From Prevotella sp. E15-22 (lineage in GTDB: Bacteria > Bacteroidota > Bacteroidia > Bacteroidales > Bacteroidaceae): a DNA stretch of 64,000 nucleotides. The stretch covers positions 744,001 through 808,000 of the forward strand of contig NZ_CP096247.1 in assembly GCF_023204875.1 (NCBI RefSeq), written 5' to 3'. The translations under genes and the position numbers were made by a program. Below, piece by piece: positions 46,490 through 56,879 of this stretch (position 1 is the first letter of the stretch; every line of letters starts with the position of its first letter). The notes beneath the pieces are model-generated. The model saw nothing but the letters and a program-made list of their open reading frames with translations. It ran no database searches and was not told where the DNA came from.

Positions 46490-47552
46490 AGCCTATTATA
46501 TTTTCGTTAAACTTTTCTTCCTGATTGAGCATAAAGCTGATGTGAACAGGAAGTGAATAGATATTTTTTTTGATGTCGTCACTAAGTCCTTTGAGCGTTA
46601 CGATGCGTGCAGCGTCCTTCTCAGTGGTGACGATGCACTTGGGTGAGGGTAGGGCTGCAAAGGTGTCATTGATGAGCGCAATGTCTTTGGCGCTGAAGTT
46701 GTGGTGGTCGGCAAAACTCAAAGGCTCGAGCTGCGCCACATGAGGCTTGAGGTCTTCTATGAGTTGGCGTGGTGAGGCAATGCCCGACAGCAGCAGACAA
46801 TGGAGTGATTTGAGGTCTTTAAGCTCCATAGAGTCCTTTACGGGCTTCATGTCTTTAAAGACGGGTGACAGTGTGCCGTACTCCAATGTGGTGAAGAACA
46901 GATGCTGATACGGATAAAGGTCTAAGGCTTTGGTAATCACACGAAACTCCATGGGTCTTAAGTCCTGAGGGCACTTGGTGACAATGACAATGTCGGCTCT
47001 GTTCTTGCCTGTCAGTGGCTCACGCATGCGACCAGCCGGCAGCAACTTATCATAGATAATCAATCGGTGATAATCTACTAACAGAATATTAATGCCCGGC
47101 TTCACATAGCGATGTTGGAAGGCATCGTCAAGGAGAATCACATCAAGATTGTTGTTGCTCGATGTGAGTTCCTCGATGCCGTGAACACGTTTTCTGTCCA
47201 CAGCGACAGTGACCTTCGGAAATTTCTTCTTCATCTGGAAGGGCTCGTCGCCTATGTCGCAGGCGTTGGTAGAGTCGTCTGCCACCAGGAAACCACTTGT
47301 CTTACGCTTGTAACCACGACTGAGCACGGCTACTTGCCAACGGTCCTGCAGCAGGCGAATAAGGTATTCCACGTGTGGTGTTTTACCCGTGCCTCCCACG
47401 GTGATGTTTCCAACCGAGATGACAGGAACATCGAAGGCGTGACTTTTCAGAATGCCCATCTCGAAGAGTGCATTCCTGATGCCAACGACCAGTCCGTATA
47501 ACCAGCTCAGTGGCAAAAGCCATTTATTGATTTTTATGAAGTCGCCTTCCAA
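46374..47552 (-). CDS. lpxK: Tetraacyldisaccharide 4'-kinase
   Basis: Inner-membrane kinase that makes lipid IVA in the Raetz pathway. The 392-residue protein has an N-terminal membrane-associated helix ([17 protein letters not shown]), the P-loop [38 protein letters not shown] and [10 protein letters not shown], plus TTEKDAARI near the end. The last ~38 residues ([17 protein letters not shown] and beyond) are encoded in DNA that also encodes the punA start. It lies 47 bases after the sppA stop. Confidence 0.94.
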   Translation of the reverse strand: MEGDFIKINKWLLPLSWLYGLVVGIRNALFEMGILKSHAFDVPVISVGNITVGGTGKTPHVEYLIRLLQDRWQVAVLSRGYKRKTSGFLVADDSTNACDIGDEPFQMKKKFPKVTVAVDRKRVHGIEELTSSNNNLDVILLDDAFQHRYVKPGINILLVDYHRLIIYDKLLPAGRMREPLTGKNRADIVIVTKCPQDLRPMEFRVITKALDLYPYQHLFFTTLEYGTLSPVFKDMKPVKDSMELKDLKSLHCLLLSGIASPRQLIEDLKPHVAQLEPLSFADHHNFSAKDIALINDTFAALPSPKCIVTTEKDAARIVTLKGLSDDIKKNIYSLPVHISFMLNQEEKFNENIIGYVRKNSRNSILVKRKNDHQSQDCHHSGDRPRTISFRNN

Positions 47553-47599
47553 TGTTTTTTGCTTGTCGTTACGTTATTCGCAATCAATGATCACGTACT

Positions 47600-49393
47600 T
47601 TATCGAATTGTTGTAGAGAACGGGAGTCTTGCCTGCAGACGGTTGCGCTGACGGTCCTTACGCATCTCAATGAATGGCTCGTAGAGTTCACCTAAAGTCT
47701 CGCGCAACTGTTCGTCAAGATAGGTACCCTTGGAGTCTGTGGTCGACTTTAAAAGATTGTCGAACCAACTGGCCTTGGCTGGATAATTGCTGGTGCTGTA
47801 TTCGTTAATCTTTGCCAGTTCGGCTGCTTTCTTCACAGCATCGTTAAGAGAACCAATCTTATCGATGAGCTTGATGGGCAGTGCATCAGTAGCCAACCAT
47901 ACACGACCTTGTGCAATCTCGTGTACCTGCTCTTTTTTCATTTTACGGCCTTCGGCAACAATGCTCAGGAAAGTGTCGTAGCCACGGTCCACATAGGCTT
48001 GCATGAAGCGAAGCTCTTCTTCGTTGTTCTTGCCAAAAATGAGATTTGTTTCATAGTCGGTGTGGTTGTTGGTCTGTACGCCGTCCCAGGTAACGCCAAG
48101 CTTTTCTGATACCAGTTCGCTGACATTAGGAGTAAGACCAAAGATACCAATAGAACCTGTTACGGTGGTTGGCTCGGCAAAAATGTAATTGGCTGGAGCG
48201 CTGATCATGTAGCCACCAGAAGCAGCATAGCCACCCATGGATACGACCACGGGCTTCTTCTCTTTGAGAAGTTTGATGGCATGCCAAATCTGTTCGCTTG
48301 CAATGGCACTGCCACCAGGTGAGTTAACACGCAAGACAACGGCTTTGACATCATCATCGTCGGCCAATTTCTTAAGGCCGGCTACCATCTCGCTGCCTAC
48401 AATGGCATGGTCGGACGATAGACCAGACAATGGCTGGTCAACAATCTCGCCGTATGCATAGTAAACGGCAATCTTGTCATCGACTTCGTCTTTATTTTCG
48501 TCCAAAGCAAGCATCTCTGAGACAGACATCTGGTTAATGTTCTCATCACTATTAATACCCAGCTTGTTCTTGATGACTGTCTTGATGGCCTCGGGATACA
48601 TGGCACCATCAATAAGCTTGGCTGCTTTGTAATCGTCAATGCTGGCAAAGATCATGATGCTGTCGTTGGCCAACTGATTCAGCTGGTCGACAGTCACCTT
48701 GCGGCTCTGAGCCATCTCCTTCAGCCAATAGTCCCAGATGCCTTGGTACATGGCTAAACGCTGCTCGCGGTCGTTGTCGCTCATGTCTTTGCGAGTAACA
48801 CTTTCTACGGCACTCTTGTATTTGCCCACACGAGTGCATTGATATCTCACGCCAATCTTCTCGTAAAGGCCTGTCAGGTAATAGCTCTTGCCTCCCATAC
48901 CCTTGAAATCAATCATGCCAGTCTGGTTGATGAAGAGGCTGTCGGCTACGCTAGCCACATAGTAACTGGCCTGCATATACTGGTCGGCATAGGCAATAAT
49001 CCATTTTCCACTTTTCTTGAAATCCTGCAGGGCATGACGTATCTGCTGTGCTGTGGCAGGAGCATCGAATGTGGTGGTGCCACCCTCAATATAGATGCCT
49101 TTGATATGGTCGTTGTTCTTAGCCGCCTCAATGGCTTTAAGGATGTCGTCCAGTCCAAGATTCTCCATGTCGGCAGTACCAAGTAATGCGTCGAAGGGCG
49201 TTCCTTCGGCAACCTGCTCGCTGACGGCGCCACTCATCTTGAGTACCAATACAGAGTTGTCCTTGACCTCAGGCGCAGCGTTTCCACTGGCAATCATACT
49301 GGCAAACGAGATCATGAAAATGATGCCAGCAACTATGCTCATTGCCACGATGCCACAGACGGTGGCAAGCATATACTTGAAAAAATCTTTCAT
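47600..49393 (-). CDS. sppA: Signal peptide peptidase SppA, 67K type
   Basis: Membrane-bound serine protease that degrades cleaved signal peptides. The 597-residue, two-domain form has an N-terminal transmembrane anchor (MLATVCGIVAMSIVAGIIFMI). The catalytic dyad is visible: Lys193 in GKYKSAVES, as in E. coli Y-K-S-A-V-E, and Ser392 in YAASGGYMIS; VLRVNSPGGSAIASEQ precedes the latter. It is the first gene of the operon sppA-lpxK-punA-thiL-DUF3857 pair-miaA. Confidence 0.95.
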   Translation of the reverse strand: MKDFFKYMLATVCGIVAMSIVAGIIFMISFASMIASGNAAPEVKDNSVLVLKMSGAVSEQVAEGTPFDALLGTADMENLGLDDILKAIEAAKNNDHIKGIYIEGGTTTFDAPATAQQIRHALQDFKKSGKWIIAYADQYMQASYYVASVADSLFINQTGMIDFKGMGGKSYYLTGLYEKIGVRYQCTRVGKYKSAVESVTRKDMSDNDREQRLAMYQGIWDYWLKEMAQSRKVTVDQLNQLANDSIMIFASIDDYKAAKLIDGAMYPEAIKTVIKNKLGINSDENINQMSVSEMLALDENKDEVDDKIAVYYAYGEIVDQPLSGLSSDHAIVGSEMVAGLKKLADDDDVKAVVLRVNSPGGSAIASEQIWHAIKLLKEKKPVVVSMGGYAASGGYMISAPANYIFAEPTTVTGSIGIFGLTPNVSELVSEKLGVTWDGVQTNNHTDYETNLIFGKNNEEELRFMQAYVDRGYDTFLSIVAEGRKMKKEQVHEIAQGRVWLATDALPIKLIDKIGSLNDAVKKAAELAKINEYSTSNYPAKASWFDNLLKSTTDSKGTYLDEQLRETLGELYEPFIEMRKDRQRNRLQARLPFSTTIR

Positions 49394-49427
49394 TTCTTCT
49401 TACCTTTAATTTTTGGTTATTTCTGCA

Positions 49428-49436
49428 GCAAAGGTA
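49428..49436 (-). promoter_or_regulatory. Promoter -7 box of the sppA operon
   Basis: TACCTTTGC on the minus strand, 35 bases before the ATG at 49393. Confidence 0.65.
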
Positions 49437-49478
49437 CATATTTTTTTTGTTTCTTCGCTATAAAAGGAAAAAAAATTG

Positions 49479-49487
49479 TATCTTTGC
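49479..49487 (+). promoter_or_regulatory. Promoter -7 box of the GH28 gene
   Basis: TATCTTTGC, 34 bases before the ATG at 49522. It is divergent from the sppA promoter 43 bases away. Confidence 0.65.
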
Positions 49488-49521
49488 AGCCAGAAGAACT
49501 AATCAAAAAGCAAAAACAGAC

Positions 49522-50877
49522 ATGAAGACGAGGCTGACGACCGTATTTCTGATGCTGATGGTGTGCTTGATGGCTATGGGTAAAAAGAAATCGAATGCCC
49601 AGGAATTATGGCCTGATGGCACGCCTATTGTGACGTGGTTTAATGATACCTCCAGAGTTGATGTGTCGACTTTGGGTAAACGCTATGTGGTGACGGATTA
49701 CGGCGTGAAGAACTATTCAGAGCAGGTACAGACAAAGGAGTTGCAGGCCGTTATTGACCGTTGTGCACAGGAAGGCGGCGGCGTGGTTGTCATTCCTCGT
49801 GGCTTTGTGGTTAGTGGTTCTCTTTTTTTTAAGCCAGGAACGCATTTGAAGATTGAGGAAAATGGCGAGTTGCGAGGCAGTGACCGCATACGCGATTTCA
49901 AATTGGTGAAAACACGTATGGAGGGTCAGACTTTGAACTATTTTGCGGCTTTGGTCAATGCCGATGGGTGCGATGGCTTCACTATTACAGGTCCAGGCAC
50001 CATTAATGGTAATGGTCAGGCTTATTGGGAGGAATTCTGGATTCGTAGAAAGTTCAATAAGGACTGCACAAATTTGGAGGCTATGCGTCCAAGAAATGTG
50101 TATATCTCTCATTCTAAGAATGTTACAGTACAGGATGTGCGCATCATTAACTCGCCTTTCTGGACGAATCATTTGTATAAGTGTGAGCGTGTTCGCTATC
50201 TGGGGTGCTATATCTTTGCCCCTACTGACAATGTGACACCGATTGATCCCAAGCAGGGCGCACCTTCGAGCGATGCCATTGACTTGGATGCATGTCAGGA
50301 TGTGCTTGTCAGTGGTTGCTTTATGAATGTGTGCGACGATGCCGTGGTTCTGAAAGGTGGCAAGGGTACCTGGGCGGACAAAGATCCAGATAACGGTCCT
50401 TGCGAGCGTATTATGGTGAGCGATTGTACTTATGGCAAGGTGCATGGCTGTCTGACACTTGGTTCAGAGAGTATTCACGATAGAAATGTGATTCTTCGCC
50501 GTTGTTATGTGCATAATGCTAACCGTGTTTTGTGGCTGAAGATGCGTCCTGATACACCCCAACATTATGAATATGTGAGAGTTGAGGACCTGACAGGCGA
50601 TTGTTTTTCGTTCTTGGTGGTCCGTCCTTGGACACAGTTCTTTAAGTCTGGCGATCGTGACGATATGCCTTTGTCAAAGTGTAATAACATCATGATTAGG
50701 AATATTCAGATGGATTGCAAGAACTTCTTCGATGTGGGTAGGTCGGATAAGTTCCAGATGACTGCTTTCTCGTTCGAGAATATCAAGGTTACAGACAAGA
50801 AACAAGCCTTCAACCCATCGTTGATAGACGGTTGCGTGGTGAAGAACGTGGTGATTAATGGCGAGAAGAAAGATTAA
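49522..50877 (+). CDS. Glycoside hydrolase family 28 (polygalacturonase-type) protein
   Basis: An exported 451-residue right-handed beta-helix enzyme; the signal peptide is MKTRLTTVFLMLMVCLMAMG with a K-K-K-S-N-A-Q cleavage region. It opens with VTDYGVKNYSEQVQTKELQAVID, the usual GH28 start. Acidic catalytic positions are SSDAIDLDAC and NVCDDAVVLKGG. The classical G-H-G motif reads LTLGSESI and R-I-K reads WLKM, so substrate preference may differ from simple polygalacturonate, perhaps rhamnogalacturonan. The ATG at 49522 follows the -7 box; the longer frame does not encode a signal peptide at its start. Confidence 0.87.
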   Translation: MKTRLTTVFLMLMVCLMAMGKKKSNAQELWPDGTPIVTWFNDTSRVDVSTLGKRYVVTDYGVKNYSEQVQTKELQAVIDRCAQEGGGVVVIPRGFVVSGSLFFKPGTHLKIEENGELRGSDRIRDFKLVKTRMEGQTLNYFAALVNADGCDGFTITGPGTINGNGQAYWEEFWIRRKFNKDCTNLEAMRPRNVYISHSKNVTVQDVRIINSPFWTNHLYKCERVRYLGCYIFAPTDNVTPIDPKQGAPSSDAIDLDACQDVLVSGCFMNVCDDAVVLKGGKGTWADKDPDNGPCERIMVSDCTYGKVHGCLTLGSESIHDRNVILRRCYVHNANRVLWLKMRPDTPQHYEYVRVEDLTGDCFSFLVVRPWTQFFKSGDRDDMPLSKCNNIMIRNIQMDCKNFFDVGRSDKFQMTAFSFENIKVTDKKQAFNPSLIDGCVVKNVVINGEKKD

Positions 50878-50900
50878 GATACACCTTTATGAAAAGAAAG

Positions 50901-50942
50901 AGCGTGCCAAATTGTCAGTGAAGACAGTTTGGCACGCTTTTC
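50901..50942 (+). terminator. Terminator after the GH28 gene
   Basis: A 16-base stem (AGCGTGCCAAATTGTC against GACAGTTTGGCACGCT, one mismatch) with a six-base loop and a short T-run. Confidence 0.85.
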
Positions 50943-50993
50943 GCACTGAAAACGGCAGAAGAATTCATTTAAAACTTAAAAATACTTAGAATT

Positions 50994-51266
50994 ATGAACA
51001 TCAAACCATTGGCAGACCGCGTGCTCGTATTGCCCGCACCGGCTGAAGAGAAGATCGGTGGAATCATTATTCCAGACACAGCAAAAGAGAAGCCCCTTCG
51101 TGGCGTTATCAAGGCCGTAGGTAAAGGCACCAAGGACGAGGAGATGATCCTGAAGGCTGGTGACGAAGTGCTTTACGGCAAATATAGTGGAACTGAGATT
51201 GAACTCGAAGGTGAGAAGTTCCTGATGATGCGTCAGAGCGACGTACTCGCAGTGATTGAGAAGTAA
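50994..51266 (+). CDS. groES: Co-chaperonin GroES
   Basis: The 90-residue lid of the GroEL chamber. Recognised from [19 protein letters not shown], the mobile loop [17 protein letters not shown] and the [21 protein letters not shown] ending (read in parts). It lies 31 bases upstream of groL. Only about 50 bases separate it from the preceding terminator, and neither a TAnnTTTGC box nor a CIRCE palindrome is visible there. Confidence 0.98.
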   Translation: MNIKPLADRVLVLPAPAEEKIGGIIIPDTAKEKPLRGVIKAVGKGTKDEEMILKAGDEVLYGKYSGTEIELEGEKFLMMRQSDVLAVIEK

Positions 51267-51282
51267 AAAGGTAAAAAAGTAG

Positions 51283-52929
<1,647 letters not shown>

Positions 52930-53011
52930 TGATATAAATACTTTAAAGACTTTTGTGTATGTCTCATTTTCTTTGATGTATGTTGAAATTGTACATTTCT
53001 GTCATGTTTCA

Positions 53012-53044
53012 TTTGGCTGTATAGAAAATGTTGACTAACTTTGC
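53012..53044 (+). promoter_or_regulatory. Orphan consensus promoter downstream of groL
   Basis: TTTG (53012-53015), 20 bp, TAACTTTGC (53036-53044). No coding frame starts between this promoter and the terminator at 53107. Confidence 0.7.
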
Positions 53045-53049
53045 AAACA

Positions 53050-53140
53050 GAAAAGATATTTTTTTGATTTGTTTTAGTAGATTAGTTTTTAAGTAGTTTG
53101 TTTTTGAAGCCGGTTGTCGAGAGACAATCGGCTTTTTGTT
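53050..53140 (+). ncRNA. Candidate small RNA
   Basis: A full-consensus promoter (53012-53044) is followed about 60 bases later by a strong terminator hairpin (53107-53134) with T-rich tail. The predicted transcript is about 90 bases, U-rich at its 5' half, with no ORF. The hairpin could instead serve only groL read-through; the promoter would then be chance. Confidence 0.4.
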
Positions 53141-53141
53141 T
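53107..53141 (+). terminator. Intrinsic terminator
   Basis: AAGCCGGTTGTC and GACAATCGGCTT form a 12-bp stem (one G-U pair) closed by a GAGA tetraloop, followed by TTTGTTTT. Confidence 0.85.
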
Positions 53142-53160
53142 TACTGTTCGCTAAAAAAGT

Positions 53161-53193
53161 TTTGGTGTTCTCAGAAATAAGTATTACCTTTGC
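53161..53193 (+). promoter_or_regulatory. Promoter of the 63-residue membrane protein gene
   Basis: TTTG (53161-53164), 20 bp, TACCTTTGC (53185-53193). Only seven bases separate the box from the ATG at 53201. Confidence 0.75.
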
Positions 53194-53200
53194 CGCTGTT

Positions 53201-53392
53201 ATGAATTGGAAGTTTATTATCAGTTGGGCCATCAAGTTTGCGTTATGCACGGTGGTATATAATCTGGCCGTTAAGTTCACGGGCAGTCTGTGGTGGGCAT
53301 TCCTTATGGCCATCGGCTTTCTCATCTTCATTGCTATCCTCGAGAGTTATGTGATGGATTGGATAGAGAAATGGCGCCATAAGGACGAATAA
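53201..53392 (+). CDS. Small membrane protein of unknown function
   Basis: A 63-residue protein with two hydrophobic helices (FIISWAIKFALCTVVYNLAVKF and FLMAIGFLIFIAIL, read in parts) and a charged C-terminus (MDWIEKWRHKDE). The ATG at 53201 is set by the promoter at 53185 and removes a non-hydrophobic N-terminal extension of the longer frame. I do not recognise the family. Confidence 0.7.
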   Translation: MNWKFIISWAIKFALCTVVYNLAVKFTGSLWWAFLMAIGFLIFIAILESYVMDWIEKWRHKDE

Positions 53393-53396
53393 AATA

Positions 53397-53430
53397 ATAA
53401 GGAGCAAGAAACTTCTTTCTTGCCCCTTAT
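53397..53430. terminator. Hairpin between convergent genes
   Basis: ATAAGG-a-GCAAGAAA pairs with TTTCTTGC-c-CCTTAT around CTTC. The stem is long but the T-run is weak. Confidence 0.65.
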
Positions 53431-53478
53431 GTGTTATTTTGGTTGCAAGTGTCCTTGCACCTTATTCTTATTACTCTC

Positions 53479-54366
<888 letters not shown>

Positions 54367-54494
54367 TTATTTTATTATTGAAACCATATGCTGTTTGATT
54401 AGACGCTGTTCCATTCTTTAGGTTTAAAAGTGGTGAAAGGAATTGTCGAGCATTTTTTTCTGCTTAAAATGTATTGTTTCCATATCTTTTTTTG

Positions 54495-54503
54495 TATCTT
54501 TGC
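54495..54503 (+). promoter_or_regulatory. Promoter -7 box of the AmgK-RapZ fusion gene
   Basis: TATCTTTGC, 18 bases before the ATG at 54522. Confidence 0.7.
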
Positions 54504-54521
54504 ATTCCAAAAACATATGAT

Positions 54522-56057
54522 ATGCAACAACTGATTGAACTATATAAAGAGTGGTGTGGCCATGAGCCTGCCGCCTCACAGCAGTTGCCAGGAGCGGGTA
54601 GCAACCGTGTGTATTATCGCCTGACGGACAACAACGGACAGTCGGTGGTGGGTTGCGTGGGTACCAGTCGTGACGAGAATCACGCCTTTATCCACCTGTC
54701 GCGCCATTTCGCCATGCGTCAGTTGCCTGTGCCACAGGTGCTGGCTGTCAGTGGTGATGAGTTGCGCTACCTGCAAACCGACCTGGGGTCCATTTCCTTG
54801 TTCGATGCCATTCGTGGCGGACGCGAGGCTGGCGGACGTTACACCCTGAAAGAGCAGCAACTACTGAAGCGCACCATCCGCGAGTTGCCCAACATCCAGT
54901 TGCGTGGCGCTCGCGAGCTCGACTTCTCGCATTGCTATCCGCAGCCAGAGTTCGACACCGATTCTGTGCTTTTCGATCTGAACTACTTTAAGTATTGCTT
55001 TCTAAAGGCCACCGAGTTGGACTTCCACGAGTTGAAGCTCGAGGCCGACTTCCGTCTGATGGCCAAAGATCTGACGGCAGGTGGCGATGAGCAGTGCTTC
55101 CTTTATCGCGACTTCCAGGCACGCAATGTGATGATGGTCGACGAGAAGCCCTTCTTCATCGATTTCCAGGGCGGACGCAAGGGCCCCTATTATTACGATC
55201 TGGCCTCGTTCCTTTGGCAGGCCAGCGCCAAGTATCCCCATAAGCTGCGTCGCGAGCTCGTTTACGAGTATTATAACGCCCTGAAGCAGTATACCGAGGT
55301 GCCCACACCTCATCATTTCGTGGCACGTCTCAGTCTGTTTGTGCTCTTCCGCACCCTCCAGGTGCTGGGTGCCTATGGTTTCCGTGGCTATTTCGAGCGC
55401 AAACAGCACTTCATCGACAGTATTCCCCCTGCCATGCAGAATCTGCGTGAGTTGCTCAGTGTCAGCGATTTCCCATATCCCTATCTCGTGTCGCTGCTGA
55501 AACGCCTTGTCGAAATGCCTCAGTTCCAGCAGGTCACAGCAACGGCCAGTCGTGCCGATGGCTATAAGACAACAGACAGGAACCCCTATAAGGCCCATCC
55601 GCAGGACGGTCCTGCCACCTTCTCGAAGTACGATGCCCAGGGCCCGCTGGTGGTCAAGGTGTTCAGCTTCTCGTATCGTAAGGGCATCCCAGAGGACGAT
55701 AGCGGCAATGGCGGAGGCTATGTGTTCGACTGCCGTTCCACCCATAACCCTGGACGCTACGAGCCTTATAAGCAGCTGACGGGACTGGAAGAACCCGTTA
55801 TCCGCTTCCTCGAGAACGACGGCGAGATACTGACCTTCCTCGACTCAGTGTATAAATTGGCCGATGCCCACGTGCGCCGTTATATCCAGCGTGGCTTCAC
55901 CTCGCTGATGTTCTCGTTTGGCTGCACGGGTGGTCAGCATCGCAGTGTCTATTCTGCCCAGCACCTGGCCGAGCATATCCACGAGAAGTTTGGCATCGAG
56001 GTACGCATCTGCCATCGCGAGCAGAATATTACCCAGGTACTTGAACGGAAAGAGTAG
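54522..56057 (+). CDS. amgK: Fusion of AmgK-like sugar kinase and RapZ C-terminal domain
   Basis: A cytosolic 511-residue fusion. Residues ~1-335 form an APH-fold kinase matching AmgK (anomeric MurNAc/GlcNAc kinase of peptidoglycan recycling): GAGSNRVYYRLTD nucleotide loop, catalytic LYRDFQARNVMM (Tyr where His is usual before R-D) and metal-binding FIDFQGGRKGPYYYDLASFL. Residues ~375-511 match the RapZ C-terminal domain: VVKVFSFSYRKGIPEDD, VFDCRSTHNPGRY, SFGCTGGQHRSVYSAQHLAEHI and a closing HRE. The RapZ N-terminal P-loop domain is absent. The next gene is murU, the partner of AmgK. The ATG at 54522 follows the -7 box. Confidence 0.87.
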   Translation: MQQLIELYKEWCGHEPAASQQLPGAGSNRVYYRLTDNNGQSVVGCVGTSRDENHAFIHLSRHFAMRQLPVPQVLAVSGDELRYLQTDLGSISLFDAIRGGREAGGRYTLKEQQLLKRTIRELPNIQLRGARELDFSHCYPQPEFDTDSVLFDLNYFKYCFLKATELDFHELKLEADFRLMAKDLTAGGDEQCFLYRDFQARNVMMVDEKPFFIDFQGGRKGPYYYDLASFLWQASAKYPHKLRRELVYEYYNALKQYTEVPTPHHFVARLSLFVLFRTLQVLGAYGFRGYFERKQHFIDSIPPAMQNLRELLSVSDFPYPYLVSLLKRLVEMPQFQQVTATASRADGYKTTDRNPYKAHPQDGPATFSKYDAQGPLVVKVFSFSYRKGIPEDDSGNGGGYVFDCRSTHNPGRYEPYKQLTGLEEPVIRFLENDGEILTFLDSVYKLADAHVRRYIQRGFTSLMFSFGCTGGQHRSVYSAQHLAEHIHEKFGIEVRICHREQNITQVLERKE

Positions 56058-56060
56058 TAG

Positions 56061-56091
56061 AAAAGGAGGCGTTTTTTCGTCTCCTTTTTTT
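56061..56091 (+). terminator. Terminator between the AmgK-RapZ gene and murU
   Basis: AAAAGGAG-gCG pairs with CG-tCTCCTTTT, followed by a T7 run. Confidence 0.8.
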
Positions 56092-56120
56092 GTTGTTTGC
56101 GAAAAAAGCAGTACCTTTGC
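56089..56120 (+). promoter_or_regulatory. Promoter of the murU-guaA-PP2C-kinase operon
   Basis: TTTG (56089-56092), 19 bp, TACCTTTGC (56112-56120). The ATG at 56124 begins three bases after the box, suggesting a leaderless mRNA. Confidence 0.7.
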
Positions 56121-56123
56121 AGC

Positions 56124-56876
56124 ATGAAACAGGCGATGATATTCGCAGCCGGTTTGGGAACCCGACTGAAACCACTTACTGACACGATGCCCAAAGCACT
56201 GGTCAGGGTGGGCGGACAGCCTCTTATTGACATCGTTATGTCAAGGCTGTTGGCGGCAGATTACGACCGTTTTGTGGTGAATGTGCATCATTTTGCACAG
56301 CAGATTATCGACCATGTGGCCACCTGCGACTATTCCTCCCTGGTTCAGTTCAGTGACGAAACGGCCGGACTCCTTGAGACGGGTGGCGGACTGAAGAAAG
56401 CAGCTCCACTTTTCACTGACGATTCACCTATTCTTATTCACAATGTAGATATCCTTGATAACGTGGACTACGACTGGTTTTCGCGCCAGCACCTGCCCAC
56501 GGAGGATGCCGTGTTGCTGGTCAGCAAGCGCCAGACCAAGCGCTATCTGCTGTTCGACAACGCCATGCGCCTCATGGGATGGAAGAACATTGAGACGGGC
56601 GAGATAAAGAGCCCTTACGAGTATGTGCGTCGTACAGGCCTCTCGCAGCACGGCGAGCCGTTCAACGAGTATGCCTTCAGTGGCATCCATTCGTTCTCGC
56701 CTCGCTTGTTCGCGTTGATGGAGCAGTTCCCTGATCGTTTCAGCATCATTGATTTCTATCTCAGCGTGTGTCATCGTGCCCAGATTGTCGGTTGTGTCAA
56801 GGACGACCTCCGACTGATGGATGTGGGCAAGATCGAGACCCTGGACCAAGCAGAAACTTTTATTAATCAGATTTAA
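56124..56876 (+). CDS. murU: Sugar-phosphate nucleotidyltransferase, probable MurU
   Basis: A 250-residue nucleotidyltransferase with the pyrophosphorylase signature FAAGLGTRLKPLTDTMPKAL (residues ~5-25, with catalytic Arg and Lys) and LIHNVDILDNVDYDW for metal binding. Family and position next to an AmgK-type kinase point to MurU, which converts MurNAc-1-phosphate and UTP to UDP-MurNAc in peptidoglycan recycling; hexose-1-phosphate specificity cannot be excluded. The ATG at 56124 gives the usual MKQAMIFAAG start. guaA begins 3 bases after its stop. Confidence 0.85.
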   Translation: MKQAMIFAAGLGTRLKPLTDTMPKALVRVGGQPLIDIVMSRLLAADYDRFVVNVHHFAQQIIDHVATCDYSSLVQFSDETAGLLETGGGLKKAAPLFTDDSPILIHNVDILDNVDYDWFSRQHLPTEDAVLLVSKRQTKRYLLFDNAMRLMGWKNIETGEIKSPYEYVRRTGLSQHGEPFNEYAFSGIHSFSPRLFALMEQFPDRFSIIDFYLSVCHRAQIVGCVKDDLRLMDVGKIETLDQAETFINQI

Positions 56877-56879
56877 ATA

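Noticed and set aside
50943..50993. CIRCE or other heat-shock operator before groES
   Set aside because: No 9-base inverted repeat of the CIRCE type is present in the 51 bases between the terminator and groES.
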